From contig CM018031.1 in the NCBI GenBank assembly GCA_008638375.1, positions 11,188,062-11,252,061 on the forward strand: DNA of 64,000 nucleotides. The letters are read 5' to 3'. This document shows, in pieces, positions 9,416-20,673 of the stretch. The DNA is from Nyssa sinensis (taxonomy: Eukaryota > Streptophyta > Magnoliopsida > Cornales > Nyssaceae). Under the pieces are notes generated by a model, which searched no databases, was not told where the DNA came from, and saw nothing but the letters and a program-made list of their open reading frames with translations. Made by a program: the position numbers and the translations under genes. How positions within the stretch are numbered: position 1 is the first letter of the stretch; every line of letters begins with the position of its first letter.

Positions 9416-11761
9416 CTGTTTGTCCCCTCTGAGTGCAACAACATGGCATTCCCGAGATGATGATTGGGAACCTCGAATAGTGCAGATTTGATCGTTCTGT
9501 ACATATTTGAGGCACTGGTGAAGGGTAGACGTGACAGCTCCTATTTGATGTAACCATGGTCTTCCCATGATCACGTTATAGGGAGATCGGCAGTCCACAA
9601 TCACATATTCAGATAAGACCGTTTTTTGTTCGTCGCCAACCCCAATAGTTGTTGGGAAGTCAATACCGCCCATAGGAGAACTTAGATGTCCATCGAAACC
9701 AGCCATTACTGCCGAGGTGTCTTTGAGGTCAGACACGTTCAACTTCATCTTTTGGAAAGGCTCAAAAAACAAGATATTAGTGGAACTGCCGGTGTCCACT
9801 AATACTCTAGAGATGTCGAAGTTGGCGATACGAAGAGTAATGACCAACGCATCGGTATGCGGGTGATGTATGCCAACTAGATCCAGTTCGGAGAATTGGA
9901 TTTGTGGTGAGGGTTTCAGCTTTTTCTCCAGAGTCATGATTTGAACCGGAATTGGTGCCATTTTTGCTTCTCGCGCATAACGCTTCCTCGCCCGATTTGA
10001 AGTGCCAGAAAGAGAATTGGTGGCATGGAGAACGAGGATGACATGAGCGTTGGCTTGTAATGGTTGATTAGTCCCAAGAGTAGACCCCTGATCTTGTCTT
10101 GGTGGCTGAGACTTAGGCTCCTGCCGAGGTTGTTGGGGTTTCTGAGTCTGATTATTTGATCCAGATTCCCGTTGAACGAATTCTTTCAATCGTCCCCTTC
10201 GAATTAGCTGCTCAATCTCCTGTTGAAGATGTCGGCATGTTTCCGTAGTATGTCCGTGGTCTCGGTGAAATTCACAATACTTACTACGGTCTCGGTGGTC
10301 CGGATCAGCATATAATGGATCTGGACGCTTGAAATTTTCCTGTGTCTTGACCTGATGATAAATCTCAGATATAGAAGCAGTCAAGGGTGGCAATGGCACA
10401 TTCAGAGGTGCGTATGATCTGAAACGTCCCGAGGTTGTCTGATTTTGACCTCGGGATGTTTTCGTCTCGGGACTTTTCTGCCGCTTGCTGGTATTGCCAG
10501 CATTCTGCGTTTGTGATTTTCCCTCATGTTGTACTTGTTCTTTGGCAAGACGGAGGGATGTTCTGGTGTCTTCCAAGTTTATGTGTTTTCTTGCCCTCTC
10601 CATTAATGACGCCATATCGGCAGGAGGATTTTTTGTCAGGGAATCATGAAAACGCCCTGGCCAGAGTCCAGCATGTAAGGCGGCCACCAAGAAGGCCGCG
10701 CCACAATCAGTAATCTCGGGCAGTTCGGCATTAAAGCGAGCGATATAATCCCTGAGGGATTCTCCCTTTCGTTGTTTTATGGACAAAAGAAATTCTGGTC
10801 CCTTTCTGAGCCGCCTGCTGGTTAAAAAGCGATCAAGGAAACGCCTGCTGAACTCGTAGAAGCTGGGGACTGAATTTGGAGGGAGATTATGGAACCATCG
10901 AAGGGCTGCCCCTTTGAGACTCGTCACAAAGGTGCGACATAGAAATGCGTCCGTGGCTCCATGAAGGGCCATGGTATGCTGGTAATTTGAAAGATGATCG
11001 CCAGGATCATCCAATCCTTCATACGGGGTGAATTTCGGGACAATGAACTTACGAGGACGCTCCTCGGCTAATATAGCTGGGGTAAACGGAGTCGTAAATC
11101 TTCCGAGAAGTTTTGCTATTTCGTCCTGTTGAGGAGGTGGAAGTCCTTCTCGAGCAGGAACTGCTTGTCCAATGGAATCTGCCACTTCTTCTGATCGTAG
11201 CGGTACTCTGGATGGGGCAGAGTGCTGAAATCCTGGTATACCACCCTCAAGCCCAGTAGGTTGAGGATTGTTCGGGCTGGGGATTGCATGCTCGGGCTGT
11301 CTTTGATTGGACGCAGGTGCCGGTTGAAATGGTGATCCGGATTGCACCAAGTTAGCACCAGAATTCGCAGGGCTAACAACATGGCCCCTGCTATAATTAA
11401 CGTTGTTAGGTTGCATGTTGGGTACACCCTCTGGAACGTCATATCGAACTGGAGTTACACCCTGGGGAGAGAAGGGACGAGCGCTAGGGCCACCCTCCTC
11501 ATATTGCCTTCGCTGCGGAGGGTACACTAATGGATATCCGCTTTCAGGCACTCCAGAGTGAGGGAGAACTGATGGATTTTGTGTCAAAGAAGCCAAGACT
11601 TGAGATATGGCAAAGAGCTGAGCCTGCGTTTGATCAGCTTGTTTCTGCATCTGAGCTCGAATCTGATCCAGCTGTTGCTGCACAGGATCAGAAGTTGCAA
11701 CTTCTTCATCCTGAGCAAGCGGTTGAGCGGATAGTGGTGCAGAGCGACGGTTGGAAGCCAT
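9410..11761 (-). CDS. Gag-protease of the Tat element
   Basis: I start at the ATG at 11761 (MASNRRSAPL), 73 nt inside the 5' LTR boundary. The frame is also open 16 codons further upstream, but that ATG sits next to the primer-binding site. The protein is about 783 residues: a Gln/Pro-rich N-terminus, a central retrotransposon gag domain (ALRWFHNLPPNSVPSF followed by RRFLDRF), and a Cys/His knuckle-like motif CEFHRDHGHTTETC. An aspartic protease follows with VLVDTGSSTNILFF, its DTG at about residues 656-658. Gag forms the particle and the protease matures the polyprotein. The frame ends at UAG 9410-9412 in a readthrough context and continues into pol. Confidence 0.93.
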   Translation of the reverse strand: MASNRRSAPLSAQPLAQDEEVATSDPVQQQLDQIRAQMQKQADQTQAQLFAISQVLASLTQNPSVLPHSGVPESGYPLVYPPQRRQYEEGGPSARPFSPQGVTPVRYDVPEGVPNMQPNNVNYSRGHVVSPANSGANLVQSGSPFQPAPASNQRQPEHAIPSPNNPQPTGLEGGIPGFQHSAPSRVPLRSEEVADSIGQAVPAREGLPPPQQDEIAKLLGRFTTPFTPAILAEERPRKFIVPKFTPYEGLDDPGDHLSNYQHTMALHGATDAFLCRTFVTSLKGAALRWFHNLPPNSVPSFYEFSRRFLDRFLTSRRLRKGPEFLLSIKQRKGESLRDYIARFNAELPEITDCGAAFLVAALHAGLWPGRFHDSLTKNPPADMASLMERARKHINLEDTRTSLRLAKEQVQHEGKSQTQNAGNTSKRQKSPETKTSRGQNQTTSGRFRSYAPLNVPLPPLTASISEIYHQVKTQENFKRPDPLYADPDHRDRSKYCEFHRDHGHTTETCRHLQQEIEQLIRRGRLKEFVQRESGSNNQTQKPQQPRQEPKSQPPRQDQGSTLGTNQPLQANAHVILVLHATNSLSGTSNRARKRYAREAKMAPIPVQIMTLEKKLKPSPQIQFSELDLVGIHHPHTDALVITLRIANFDISRVLVDTGSSTNILFFEPFQKMKLNVSDLKDTSAVMAGFDGHLSSPMGGIDFPTTIGVGDEQKTVLSEYVIVDCRSPYNVIMGRPWLHQIGAVTSTLHQCLKYVQNDQICTIRGSQSSSRECHVVALRGDKQQ

Positions 11762-11813
11762 GACTACCAAACACTTTATATGAAGAAAAGAAGATAGAGA
11801 AGAACGCAAAACG

Positions 11814-11832
11814 TTCCCACAGACGGCGCCAA
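11814..11832 (-). other. Primer-binding site of the Tat element
   Basis: TTGGCGCCGTCTGTGGGAA on the element strand, two bases inside the 5' LTR. The first part (TGGCGCCGT) matches the 3' end expected of plant tRNA-Asp, and the remainder does not, so the primer tRNA is uncertain. The position next to the LTR supports the call. Confidence 0.8.
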
Positions 11833-11834
11833 GC

Positions 11835-12386
11835 TGATGCAGCTAATTTGGGCTCGTCATGGAATAATCCGTCACTGTGAACCTGAAAAGAGATGATCAA
11901 TAAAAAGCCACCGGGAAAGGTTCCGGTGGTAACCTCTCCGATGGTTAAATTAGTTTTCCTTTTTTTGTGATCAAAAGTTTTTACTCTTTTATCACTTAAT
12001 CATTCAAAATGTCTCTCCCCCCCCCCCTTCATACCTTCTTCATCGAAGTTATAGTATGGAGAGGCGGTGGGTTTTTCTGACAAGCGGTGGACGCCCTGTT
12101 CACCTTAACATTTAAAGTGGTGTGACTTCCTTTACACGTGTACCTGTAGAATTGATTGTCAAACCTGTACCTATTTTTGGCAGGGTTAGGGCTCACCGCC
12201 TGTCAGGCTGTATCATCGTAATGATGAGACTTTCATCATTCTTTTTCGTCTTTTATTTAGCCCATCGTTCCGAGATCGGTATACCGATGTACACCTCGGT
12301 ATATGCTTTTCACTCTAAGTTCTTAATCAAATTATCTTTATTGCACATGTTCAAATCTCATTAATCAGATGTTTGGTGACGTATCA
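11835..12386 (-). repeat. 5' LTR of the Tat element (552 bp)
   Basis: TG...CA boundaries, followed by GTGCC (12387-12391), the right target-site duplication. It is identical to the LTR at 2189-2739 over its whole length, apart from one extra C in the poly-C run. It should carry the promoter for the minus-strand genomic RNA. Confidence 0.97.
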
Positions 12387-12391
12387 GTGCC

Positions 12392-13448
12392 CTTCACTTT
12401 GTTCGATTGAATTGTTGTAGATGAACCCACAAAATTCCCATTTGTAAGTAACAAGAAACAAAATAGTCTTTTTCACAACCCATCATCAACTATAAAGAAA
12501 TCATCTATTTAATCAGAAAACATAACTGCTAATAGAGGCATGTTGAAACCCTCGTCGCTTGTCCACAAGTTCCTTGCCAAGCCCTAGACCTTCACCAATT
12601 TCCTCAAACTCTGATTCAAGGACTTTGGTGCAAGAATTCTCATTGCGGTTAGTTTAAACAAGCTAATTTTTCTCAGTAACTTCAGTTTTTTTTTTTTAAA
12701 CTAGAACTCAAAGAAAACGTCTTCCTTCAACTCACCCTACCACATCCTAAATTTCTTCAATTCATCTTTTGATACCTCATTCACACGAGCTCCATCGAAA
12801 CCACAAGAACAATTGATACCTGAAAATTCCATAACTAGCATTGATTCCCTACGTCAATTTCACACCTAAAAATCCTAGATTATCTGAGTCCTTACCCAAA
12901 TCGACCGTTCTCTCGGTATCCATATAACCATTATCGATAGCCATAGTCTCATCACCATTTCCACCATCAAGACTATCACTTACTCTAGTGATCTGCTAAT
13001 CGGCAAGAGCATCAACAACTATTGTTTTCTATTTTTCAGAGCTAGCAAACAGAGAATTTTCGTGAGGGGTTTAGAGGTCTTCGTGAAGGAAATTGTCATC
13101 CTTTAAGCTATCCCATGGAGAGACCATGTTGATCGTGAAAAATATGACGAAGATGTCGCAGATGAGCGAAAAGATGGTGGACGTGATCAGGGAGTGAAGG
13201 TGACGAATTGAGACTAGAGACATAACAGGGAATAGGTTTTTCCAAGGAGATTGTTCAGGATTTTTCAAGGGTATATTTGTCATTTATAAAAAAATAAAAT
13301 GTCACATTATCAAAAATAGACTTTACCTCAAGAAACTATAACATCGCATGGACTTAAAATACTAAATAAAATAGGCATATCCTCACTCCAATCGAAAACC
13401 ATAAAATGGACTTATAACTAATTATTCTAAAAAGTTATGTTTTTATTT
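12392..13448. other. Intergenic, no gene recognised
   Basis: This is the continuation of the pre-insertion locus to the right of the Tat element. Frames are short; the longest, about 70 codons on minus near 13071-13283, shows no recognisable domain. It could be decayed coding or repeat sequence, but I cannot support a family. Confidence 0.5.
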
Positions 13449-13579
13449 GGGATAATTATACTAACCTTTCTAGAGTTATTTGTCAATTACAGAGGTTTCT
13501 CTTATATTATATGAAATTACACTAAATATTTTGATGTTATACTAATAATATAAAAATTCATCATCAATACAAAATTCGT

Positions 13580-15216
13580 TGTCACGACCTGGAACCCACC
13601 CTATGCAGATCTCGATTCGTGGGGCTGACCTTGTGGCCGTCTCTACTTTTTCTTTCCTTGTATCAATGACAACAATGTGTAATATATAAAACTTAACAGT
13701 AAATCAGCGAAAGTCTTTATTTAAACATAATATGGTACTACATATATCAAAATGGGAACTAACATCTCATCACCCTCAGGTGGCGAATACATGGGAGAAA
13801 CTATAACATCTTCTTTATTGCATCTTTCAAAATGCTCTTCTATGCTCTTTAAGCTCTTACTGCTGTCTCACAGCGTCCCTTTCTGAAACAAATAAGTCTG
13901 AATGAGCTAATAAAGCTCAGTAAGTAAATTCCCTCCTTTCTGTTATGGGTCAGGGTCAGGGTCAATATAGAAAGAACATGATCCAAAGTAAACAAAGATA
14001 TGATAACATGATAGCCAGTCAAGAAACAGGATATCATAATAGCAAATCAGAGCAATAAAGATCACAATAACCAAGTGAATAAATGGTACAAGGTATATGA
14101 ATCATTAATAGGGGTTTGTCAAAATAATAGCTACACTGCCACAATCAATAGGTAACCAATCAATCGTAAACCAAAGGATAAGCTTTCAACATATGATCAT
14201 TCATAGGAAAAATATGATCAACCTATGAATTTAATAAACGATGTGATATCAATAAACTATTTGATGCATATTACTGTCAGGGCTTATCGTATTCTCTTCC
14301 TCTCCATTGCGTATACAACACCAACTTCCTCTCCATTGCGTATACAACGCCAACTTCCTCTCCCTTGCATATACAACTCCACACATCCATTTATAGATTA
14401 TCACTTGTTTGACTCGTTGGTCTAGTAACATATTAGTAACCCATACAGTAAAAACATTAGATGGATGTTGTGACTGAGCACAACTCCGGATACTCATAAC
14501 ATATCATGAATATCATAATTCCACGAAGAGTGTATATATATGTGGAATATCATCTTTCTCAGTAGTGAGAACATTTTTGTTGGCCTTTCAAGGCATGGTA
14601 CAAAGTGTACTATCAATCACGAATATAACAGTCAATAATATCCACAAGATAGAACAAGTATCACATTATGAAAATAATAAGCATTGAGTACGTATAAGAG
14701 TACAACTTTTGGTAGTAGAAAGAATAACAATGGTTGAGGGTACCACAAGCAAAAGATCGGGTTTTACTCACAGTAATAACATAACCATCTATCCTTTAAG
14801 ACTTTACTTCTAGTAAAAACATAGCTATCTATCTTTTAAGACATAGTACAAGGTGTACTAGCAATCATGACCTAAGTATAGCAATTCAATCCTTAATAAT
14901 TTCATAACATAGAACAATCCTCAAACTGTAAACCAATAAATATCAGGTACGTATTCTTATAAGATAGAACAATCATTAATTGGTGAGATCAATAAAGTCA
15001 AATAGGTATAAGAGTACAATTGGACAATATCAGAATAATATTTGACATGGCTAAGAAATACTACATATCAAAGTGTCGAGATTTACTTAGCTTTAATACC
15101 GTGTCCTAACTCAGTATTCAGTGACATTTTCCTTCCCCTTTGACTTTCCTATCATTCAGTAAACACATTTTAGTTTATACTGGCTGACCCGGTTTATCTC
15201 GGGTCGGGGTGTTACA
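13580..15216. mobile_element. Solo LTR, about 1.64 kb
   Basis: Begins TGTCACGACC and ends GGGGTGTTACA, the ends of many plant Gypsy LTRs. It is flanked by TTCGT (13575-13579) and CTCGT (15217-15221), a 5-bp duplication with one mismatch. There is no PBS, coding region or second LTR, so it most likely arose by LTR-LTR recombination. The orientation cannot be fixed from this copy. Confidence 0.7.
14296..14380. repeat. 29-bp tandem repeat, three units, inside the solo LTR
   Basis: Units start CTTCCTCTCC at 14296, 14325 and 14354, and the third is slightly diverged. Confidence 0.9.
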
Positions 15217-16697
15217 CTCGTCATAAATGGTGTTAAAATTTTAACAAATTTTTTCATATGACAAAACTACTCTTATATATTACACTTACTTTTCTTATCT
15301 TTTCATATATTACAAGATATATCTCTGTAATTATCAGTTATCATAAGAAAGATCTGTGTAATTATCATTAAGGGTAAAACAGTCAATTCTTGGTTTTCAT
15401 TAATGTGAGTCTGCTAACAATTTTGATAGAAAGGTCAATATAATATTAAAAATCATAAGAGAAGTTTTTGTAATTGTCAAATATTACAATAGATGTCAAT
15501 ATAATTATTTCTTTTTTTTTTTTCTCCACTTTTATTTTTTTTTAAAAAAAGATAAAATTTTAATATATATTTTTTATTCACTTATTTTTAATGAATTTAA
15601 AATTTTAAAATAAAATTTTATTTAATTTAAAAAATATCCTATCAAATGTACTTTAATATTATTGTTAACAAAAAGATAATAGGTTTCGAAAATTCGTCTA
15701 AACAAGCTTATTCAGTCACTTTTAAGTTAAGCAACTTATGTTTAATATTTGTGAAAATAAATTGAAATGAGGTAGTTAAAATTTATTTCTTTACATGAAG
15801 GTCAAAGTTTGAATCTCATATCGAACGCACACACATGCTTAGATTAGTTCTTCCTTCACATCATTGTACTCAAAAAAAAAACTTTGGCAAAGTTGAAATA
15901 ATTAAAAATACATGCAATTAATTACAAATTGGCAAAGTTGAAACCTCCTCCAACGTTGTGTCCTGTCAATTCTTTGTCAAATTTCCTTCCGTGATTCTAA
16001 CGGTCACATTTTGCTTCTCTATCGAATCAGTCATTCAATTTTTTTTTTTTTATGAGTTTTTCGAGTTGATCAACGGTGGAAACCCATTTAATTAAATTGA
16101 TTTTTGTATGTTTAAATGAGTAAGTCAACCCCAAAGTGAAGTAAGAGGGGCTTATTTTATTTTTTATCTTATAAGTTTGACTCTTATTATTTGTATTCTT
16201 GAACAAATCATCGGTTAGGACTAATAGTCTGAGTATTATACGATCTTCCGAAATAATAATCATGTATAGAAAAATAAGAATTAATCAAACTCTAATTACT
16301 ATAATACCTCTCATTAGCTTGACAAATTATATATTAAGAGTCATCATATTAGTAGTGAATTCAATTATTACAGTTTGCTGGGCTTGTCATTTTGGGCTCG
16401 ATCTCGTTTTGTTATGAGTAATGGCAGACACTACCCCTACTTCTGAGTTCGGCCCAGCCACCAAATTAAGAACATCTATGGATAGGTATTTCGCCTTCTT
16501 GTAATCAACTTTTCTGCAGCATACAAAGTGTCATTCCTATCAGAACATGACACATAATCAGGAAAAATGGTGGGCTAGTCTATTTTTTTTCGTGTCTTGA
16601 AAAGGTTATTTAACGCTCTTGGTTAAATATTCTCTACATAGTATATTATTATATTTTTTACTTCTAATCCGGCAAAAATTAATAAATAATTGCTTAT

Positions 16698-16868
16698 GAG
16701 TAATGCTACACTGATTTAAAGTTTTTATTAAAAATATTTACATAACTAATGTAACAGTATTGTATTAATTTTTATCACATCATGACGTGATGTAAAATTA
16801 ATACAATACTGTCACATTAACTGTGTAAATATTTTTAGTAAAATTATTAGATCAACATAATATTACTG
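16698..16868. mobile_element. 171-bp MITE with 9-bp target duplication
   Basis: Terminal inverted repeats GAGTAATGCTAC and the complement of ATATTACTG, with nearly the whole element folding back on itself (arms share ACAGTATTGTATTAATTTT). It is flanked on both sides by ATTGCTTAT (16689-16697 and 16869-16877). A 9-bp duplication fits a Mutator-type origin; a hAT reading (8 bp) is possible if one base is chance. Confidence 0.8.
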
Positions 16869-18186
16869 ATTGCTTATATGTCATGTACTCATTGTCTAGG
16901 AGTATTATTTATCCGAACCGATGAATTATCATTTCTTACATGCCTCATGTTCTTATTAGTCTTGAATTATTGAAATTTATTTGTTTTAACTTAATGAAAT
17001 CAGTTTATTGTATTTAAGTGAAACTTATAATTTTTAAAGTAAAATCGACTTATTTCTTGAATTAATAGAAAGTAATGCAATATTACTTAATTGTCAGTTT
17101 TTCTTTTTCTTAAATCATTTTGCCATTTCATGTTTCATAATTACTTTCCAACAATATTTATTGAATATTCAAATACTTTTTTTTTTTCATTGGTTGCTGA
17201 TTTCTATCAACTACTTATCCACAACATTACTTTTAGATAACTTATCAAACGGTTAGTTCTAGACCAATGAATATTTTCTTATCAGTTTGGGTAGAATATC
17301 TGTGTTTGAGTCAGTTGGACAACTCGGGACTGCACACTTTGTAGGCTCACCTCATGTGTGATTGTATGCATATGTAATAATTAGTTTTGTTTAAATGAAA
17401 CGTGAAAAAGAGAATCGAATACGTTGAAATTCTTAAAAATCAAGTAATATAGAGACTCCTTATCCAAGAAGACAAAATAATTTTTTAAAATTCGTAATTA
17501 ATATTTATTGATAGAAAAATATAACCATAAAAACAAGTTGTATCATATTTATAGTATTAGAATACTACTATTTTGACTAGAAAATTATAACTCATATTTT
17601 TATATTAATCTTATTATGATAAAATCTATTAATTTGAATAGAGAACTATTAATTCATATATCTCTTAACTAGTTTTGCTTAAAAATAGGAAAGAACAAAA
17701 ATTCGCTCCGAGACTATTGGTGAACATAGAAATGTTAAGGTAACTTGTGAATTATTATTATTTGTGATTTGATTAATACGTGTATTACATTTATTTATAT
17801 CACGCAAATATATATAATACACATACTAATCAGATGACAAATTTTCTCAGCCAGAACTGGCTGTAGTATTACTCTTGATGAACATACCCAAGGAGCCATA
17901 AATGTTTGGTCCGTCAAGAGTCTAGACCTAACAGGACAACAGTGGTACTTTTGATCAAAGCCCAACTGTTACGTTGTCGATGCCTTTCAGATAGAACTAG
18001 AAAGACTTTTTGAGTCCAATGTGTTCCATTGACGAATTAAAAACCGTTCCACACTTTGACACTTTCAACATTGAACTAGTCTCATTGGCCTTCTCAACTC
18101 CTACCTTGGTCCAGTCCACGCCTTTATTATTTAAATCCGAAAGGTTAGACTGATAAAACTATGTCAACATTCCGTAATATTAGACC

Positions 18187-18187
18187 C

Positions 18188-18234
<47 letters not shown>
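18187..18234. repeat. Compound (CT)n(TA)n microsatellite
   Basis: About 11 CT units running directly into about 13 TA units. Confidence 0.95.
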
Positions 18235-19903
18235 AGTGAGGATTTTATTTTTCAGCCATTAATTATTATTATTTACTTCATTTACCATCTTATCATGCTT
18301 AATTTTAAATTTTGTTTCACCATATCTAATTTACATTTTTACTCTTCATTTACTAATCTATTATTATTTGCTGGGATTATCGATTGATTGTTTTTGTATG
18401 AATGTTTTATCCATATTTTTTATTTCTTATATTTATGGTTACTATTCATTTTTTGATAAATTGTTTTATTTATTTTTTATGGACTTAGCATTTATTTATT
18501 TAATTTTTTCATGATATGGATGACAGATTAAGTTCACACATGACACATGCATTCAACTAGTGTGTATATAAATATATATTTATGAAACGTGATTTCTGTG
18601 TCTGTTTTAATTGCTTGATTGATGTGTTTACCTAAGTTACTTGTTTGACGTGTCTATTTTATTTTCTGACTAATTATTATTTTGTCATTCATTTGTTAAA
18701 CTCTTGTTAGTTATCTTCTTTATTTATAATTATTTGTTGCATTTATCATTAATTATGAAATTAATTATTATTTAATTCGTAATATCAAATATCGTATTAC
18801 GCATACGATATTTGTCATATTTTATCATATATAAAAATATGTATTTCCTAATTATTTACCACTATAATGTAAAATTTGAAAATGAATTTTGTTGGTAAAA
18901 TCTAACATAATGTGCGTGTATGTATTAGAGAGCTTCCACCCTTCATGGGAAGAGCTTTAGGGGTCCTCTAGGAGGGGGACTTGTCACTTTACACAGTGCT
19001 AGTGCCCACTTTGGTTTGACATTAGGATTGAATTGACGTCAACATGACATGGTTAGGAATATTTCTAAATCTTATATTGGTGCTAATAATACAATATTAA
19101 AACACAGTACTGTGTGTTTTACTTACTTTTTTTCTTAATTAAGGGTGTTTGGACACATGTAAATTGGCAGGTTAATTAGGTTATTGGATGACTCTTATTT
19201 AGCATGGACCAACACAACTTGCATTCCTCTCTCTCTCACAGCCCCCAAATCAGACCTACTGGTTTTTGTCTTGTAAAAGGGACACCCCATGGGTATCTAC
19301 TTGCGTTATAACCAATGCCTTTCAATTAGTCATGATAATGACATGTGGGGTGCCAGAAATACCAATCAATGCTACCACCAAAAGCTTAGAAATTCAAAGG
19401 GTTTGATACTATAATCACCCTTCTGCCATTTGAGATCAAAGTTCGGTAAAATTGAGAAAGGGTAGTGTCAGCGTCGCCAGTGTTAGATTTGTATTTTGAT
19501 ATTTATGTTTTAATGATATAATTTTTTTTTTAAAAAAATGCTATTATTTTTTACATAATTATACTATTTTTCTTAAATAACAAGCATTTTACCCACAAAA
19601 AAAATCCTAACATCCTATAATTCTCATTCAAAAAGAAATTTCGTGTGTGATTTTAATAAATTATCACATGACATGTCAAAATTTATTATTATTTTTTGAA
19701 TAAATTGTTATATGGCATTGTTATTTTTTTAGTAGCATTCCCTTTTAATGATTGTCATTATTTGGCATTCACAACTTAGAGAGTATGATCATTTTAGATA
19801 TTCTAAGTTGAAAATATTTTTTTAAGATCATCTCTAATACAAAAAGTAATTTAAATCGTACCAAAATTAAATTTTAAGAATGTTACAATAGTTAAATATT
19901 ATA

Positions 19904-20414
19904 GGGTAAATTACACTGATTTTTTCTGAAGTTTATAATAATTACACTAATTTTTCTAAAATTTTTGAAATTATACCGATCTCTTATACTTTATAAAATA
20001 ATATATAGATACCTCTCTTCAGTCAATTATTTTTTTAAAATGATAAAACTATCCCTTTTATATATATATATATATATATATTTTAAATCTTGACCAATTT
20101 TTTTTTTTATTTCTCAAATAAATATGATAAAAACCTTAAATTTATTTTTATATAAAATAAAAATAAGTTATTTATCTTAAATTTATTTTTAAATAAAAAA
20201 TAAAAAAATCTTTAAAAAAATTTAGAATAAATTAGTCAAAATTAGAAAAATAAATAAATAAAAGGGACAATTCCATCATTTTTAAAAACAATTGACAAAT
20301 AGAAGCATCTGTATATTATTTTATAAAATATAAAAAATTAGTATAATTTTAAAAATTTCAGAAAATATCAGTATTATTGTTATAAATCTCATGAAAGATC
20401 AGTGTAATTTATCT
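19904..20414. mobile_element. Foldback DNA transposon, copy 2, with 9-bp target duplication
   Basis: Starts GGGTAAATTACAC, ends GTGTAATTTATCT, and is palindromic over nearly 511 bp. The exact 9-bp duplication AATATTATA is present at 19895-19903 and 20415-20423, which classifies the family as Mutator-like. It lies about 1.4 kb upstream of the TRM-like start codon. Confidence 0.85.
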
Positions 20415-20423
20415 AATATTATA

Positions 20424-20612
20424 TCATTTAATTTCTTTTGTTGCTTTATCCTTATTTTTAATTTCATTTGATCTTTCAATGAAAATTTTATAAACTTTTT
20501 AGAATTGTTTTATCAAGTTTAAATTGTTTTAAAAAAAACTCTTTCATTAATTAAATTTTTTATATTAATGAATTTAATTAATAAATTAAAGATATTATCA
20601 ATTAATATTAAA

Positions 20613-20673
<61 letters not shown>

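Larger units (their letters stand above)
2189..12386 (-). mobile_element. Complete Ty3/Gypsy LTR retrotransposon, Tat lineage (10,198 bp)
   Basis: Both LTRs begin TG and end CA, and the element is flanked by the 5-bp duplication GTGCC (2184-2188 and 12387-12391). gag-pol reads on the minus strand, so the functional 5' LTR is at 11835-12386. Element order: LTR, PBS, gag-protease, in-frame UAG, RT-RNase H-archaeal-type RNase H-integrase, 80-bp tandem array, antisense ORF, polypurine tract, LTR. The second RNase H domain, antisense additional ORF, 3' tandem repeats and absence of a chromodomain are hallmarks of the Tat/Ogre group (established knowledge). The LTRs differ only in poly-C length (10 versus 11), and I see no frameshift or internal stop apart from the UAG. 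The copy is therefore young and looks autonomous (inference). Confidence 0.95.
13449..15511. mobile_element. Foldback DNA transposon interrupted by a solo LTR
   Basis: Left end GGGATAATTATACTAACC. The complement of the right end reads GAAATAATTATATTGAC and aligns with the left arm for about 100 bp, including a shared TTGTCAATTACAGAGG-like block and CTTCTCTTAT. A second inverted copy of the arm occurs near 15245-15371. The 9-bp flanks are T-rich and agree at 8 of 9 positions, which is weak evidence in such sequence. There is no coding capacity. It is a relative of, but distinct from, the family at 1113, 19904, 28755 and 35388. Confidence 0.55.
15512..19903. other. Long gene-free AT-rich region
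   Basis: No credible coding sequence on either strand. It contains one inverted-repeat element (16698-16868) and a CT/TA microsatellite (18187-18234). Some less AT-rich patches (17850-18150, 18930-19400) have no recognisable domain. Confidence 0.6.
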
